Source: a virus
Reading direction: 5' to 3' (one strand)
Virus record (IMG/VR): IMGVR_UViG_3300032605_000182
Coordinates: 1 to 20,074 of that record
Length of the DNA: 20,074 nt
Positions 19,868 through 20,074 of this stretch are shown piece by piece. The position numbers and the translations under genes were made by a program. Numbering within the stretch: position 1 is the stretch's first letter; each line of letters begins with the position of its first letter. The notes beneath the pieces are model-generated. The model was not told where the DNA came from and searched no databases. It was given only the letters and a program-made list of their open reading frames with translations.

Positions 19868-20074
19868 GTGTTTTGAGCCGTTTTTGGCGCAACACGATGT
19901 TACGCATATGCAATGTGAGCGTAGGGCTAAATCACGGAACTGGTTCAGGTTGTTACAAAATGAATAGGGTCGATGTGATAATGTTATGTAACATTAGGGT
20001 AAAACGTAACGCAAAACGTAACGCCGTAAGTTGTTGATTTGTAAGGTGAAAATATGTGTTTAGGTATGTAATGT
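19868..20074. other. Non-coding control region with tandem repeat and palindrome
   Basis: No convincing gene is visible on either strand. It contains a perfect 16-bp palindrome, AATGTTATGTAACATT (19980-19995), and two tandem copies of AAAACGTAACGC (20001-20024). The half-site AATGTTA recurs at the leftward promoters. It may be the operator or replication-control region, or the divergence point to a rightward operon beyond the window. The window ends before this can be told. Confidence 0.55.

Noticed and set aside
19894-20035. Short plus-strand frames (about 19 and 25 codons) in the control region
   Set aside because: They have no ribosome sites, no neighbours on that strand and consist partly of the tandem repeat.
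1-20074. tRNA genes
   Set aside because: I saw no cloverleaf with a T-loop GTTCRANNC motif in a non-coding stretch; the gaps are too small except at the right end, which holds none.

Overview
The window is one long leftward (minus-strand) gene block from a tailed bacteriophage or a closely related element. It holds no structural genes, no rRNA or tRNA, and no host housekeeping genes. The phage call rests on three things: very tight packing with ATGA, TAATG and TGATG overlaps; many tiny hypothetical genes; and the set of replication proteins (family A DNA polymerase, PrimPol/DUF927 primase-helicase, SNF2-like helicase, Cas4/RecB-like nuclease, VRR-NUC nuclease). Consensus-like sigma70 promoters and purine-rich Shine-Dalgarno sites point to a bacterial host using ordinary host RNA polymerase. 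The host itself cannot be read from the sequence.

Transcription runs from right to left. The right end (about 19.79-20.07 kb) is a non-coding control region with a tandem 12-mer, a 16-bp palindrome and a near-consensus promoter. From there to about 11.4 kb lies a right-hand operon. In order, it encodes a zinc-ribbon protein, several small proteins, a 320-aa conserved-looking protein, and, after a second near-identical promoter, a MoxR-type AAA+ ATPase, two tiny proteins, a metallopeptidase-like/VWA protein, a DUF3150-like protein and a 286-aa unknown. It then continues through a string of small genes (two tiny membrane proteins, HTH and RHH-like candidates) to an HTH-DUF3310 protein. An intrinsic terminator at 11.35 kb closes this block.

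A new promoter at 11.31 kb, placed so that its transcript would be leaderless, starts the left-hand replication operon. This runs VRR-NUC nuclease, a paralogous pair of unknowns, DNA polymerase, a row of small genes with acidic MT(D/N)EE-like starts, a Cas4/RecB-like nuclease, small genes, an HNH-like protein and the SNF2-like helicase. A further promoter inside the 3' end of the helicase gene (4.03 kb) drives a coiled-coil protein, a zinc-containing putative DNA-binding protein, an HTH protein and the primase-helicase, which runs off the left edge. Five genes shorter than 60 codons fit exactly into otherwise unexplained gaps and are included.

The most unusual signal is a 14-bp near-palindrome, CTGACATTTGTCAG. 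It occurs eight times exactly and always in the same orientation, at gene junctions, and only in the right-hand operon (11.39-19.79 kb). A ninth copy with a changed centre lies inside a gene. In several copies the element itself supplies the stop codon of one gene and the start codon of the next. Two copies sit in a duplicated 33-nt leader, each behind a similar promoter and a predicted 5'-terminal mRNA hairpin. This looks like a dispersed operator/stoperator system or an RNA-level regulon covering the AAA+/VWA module.
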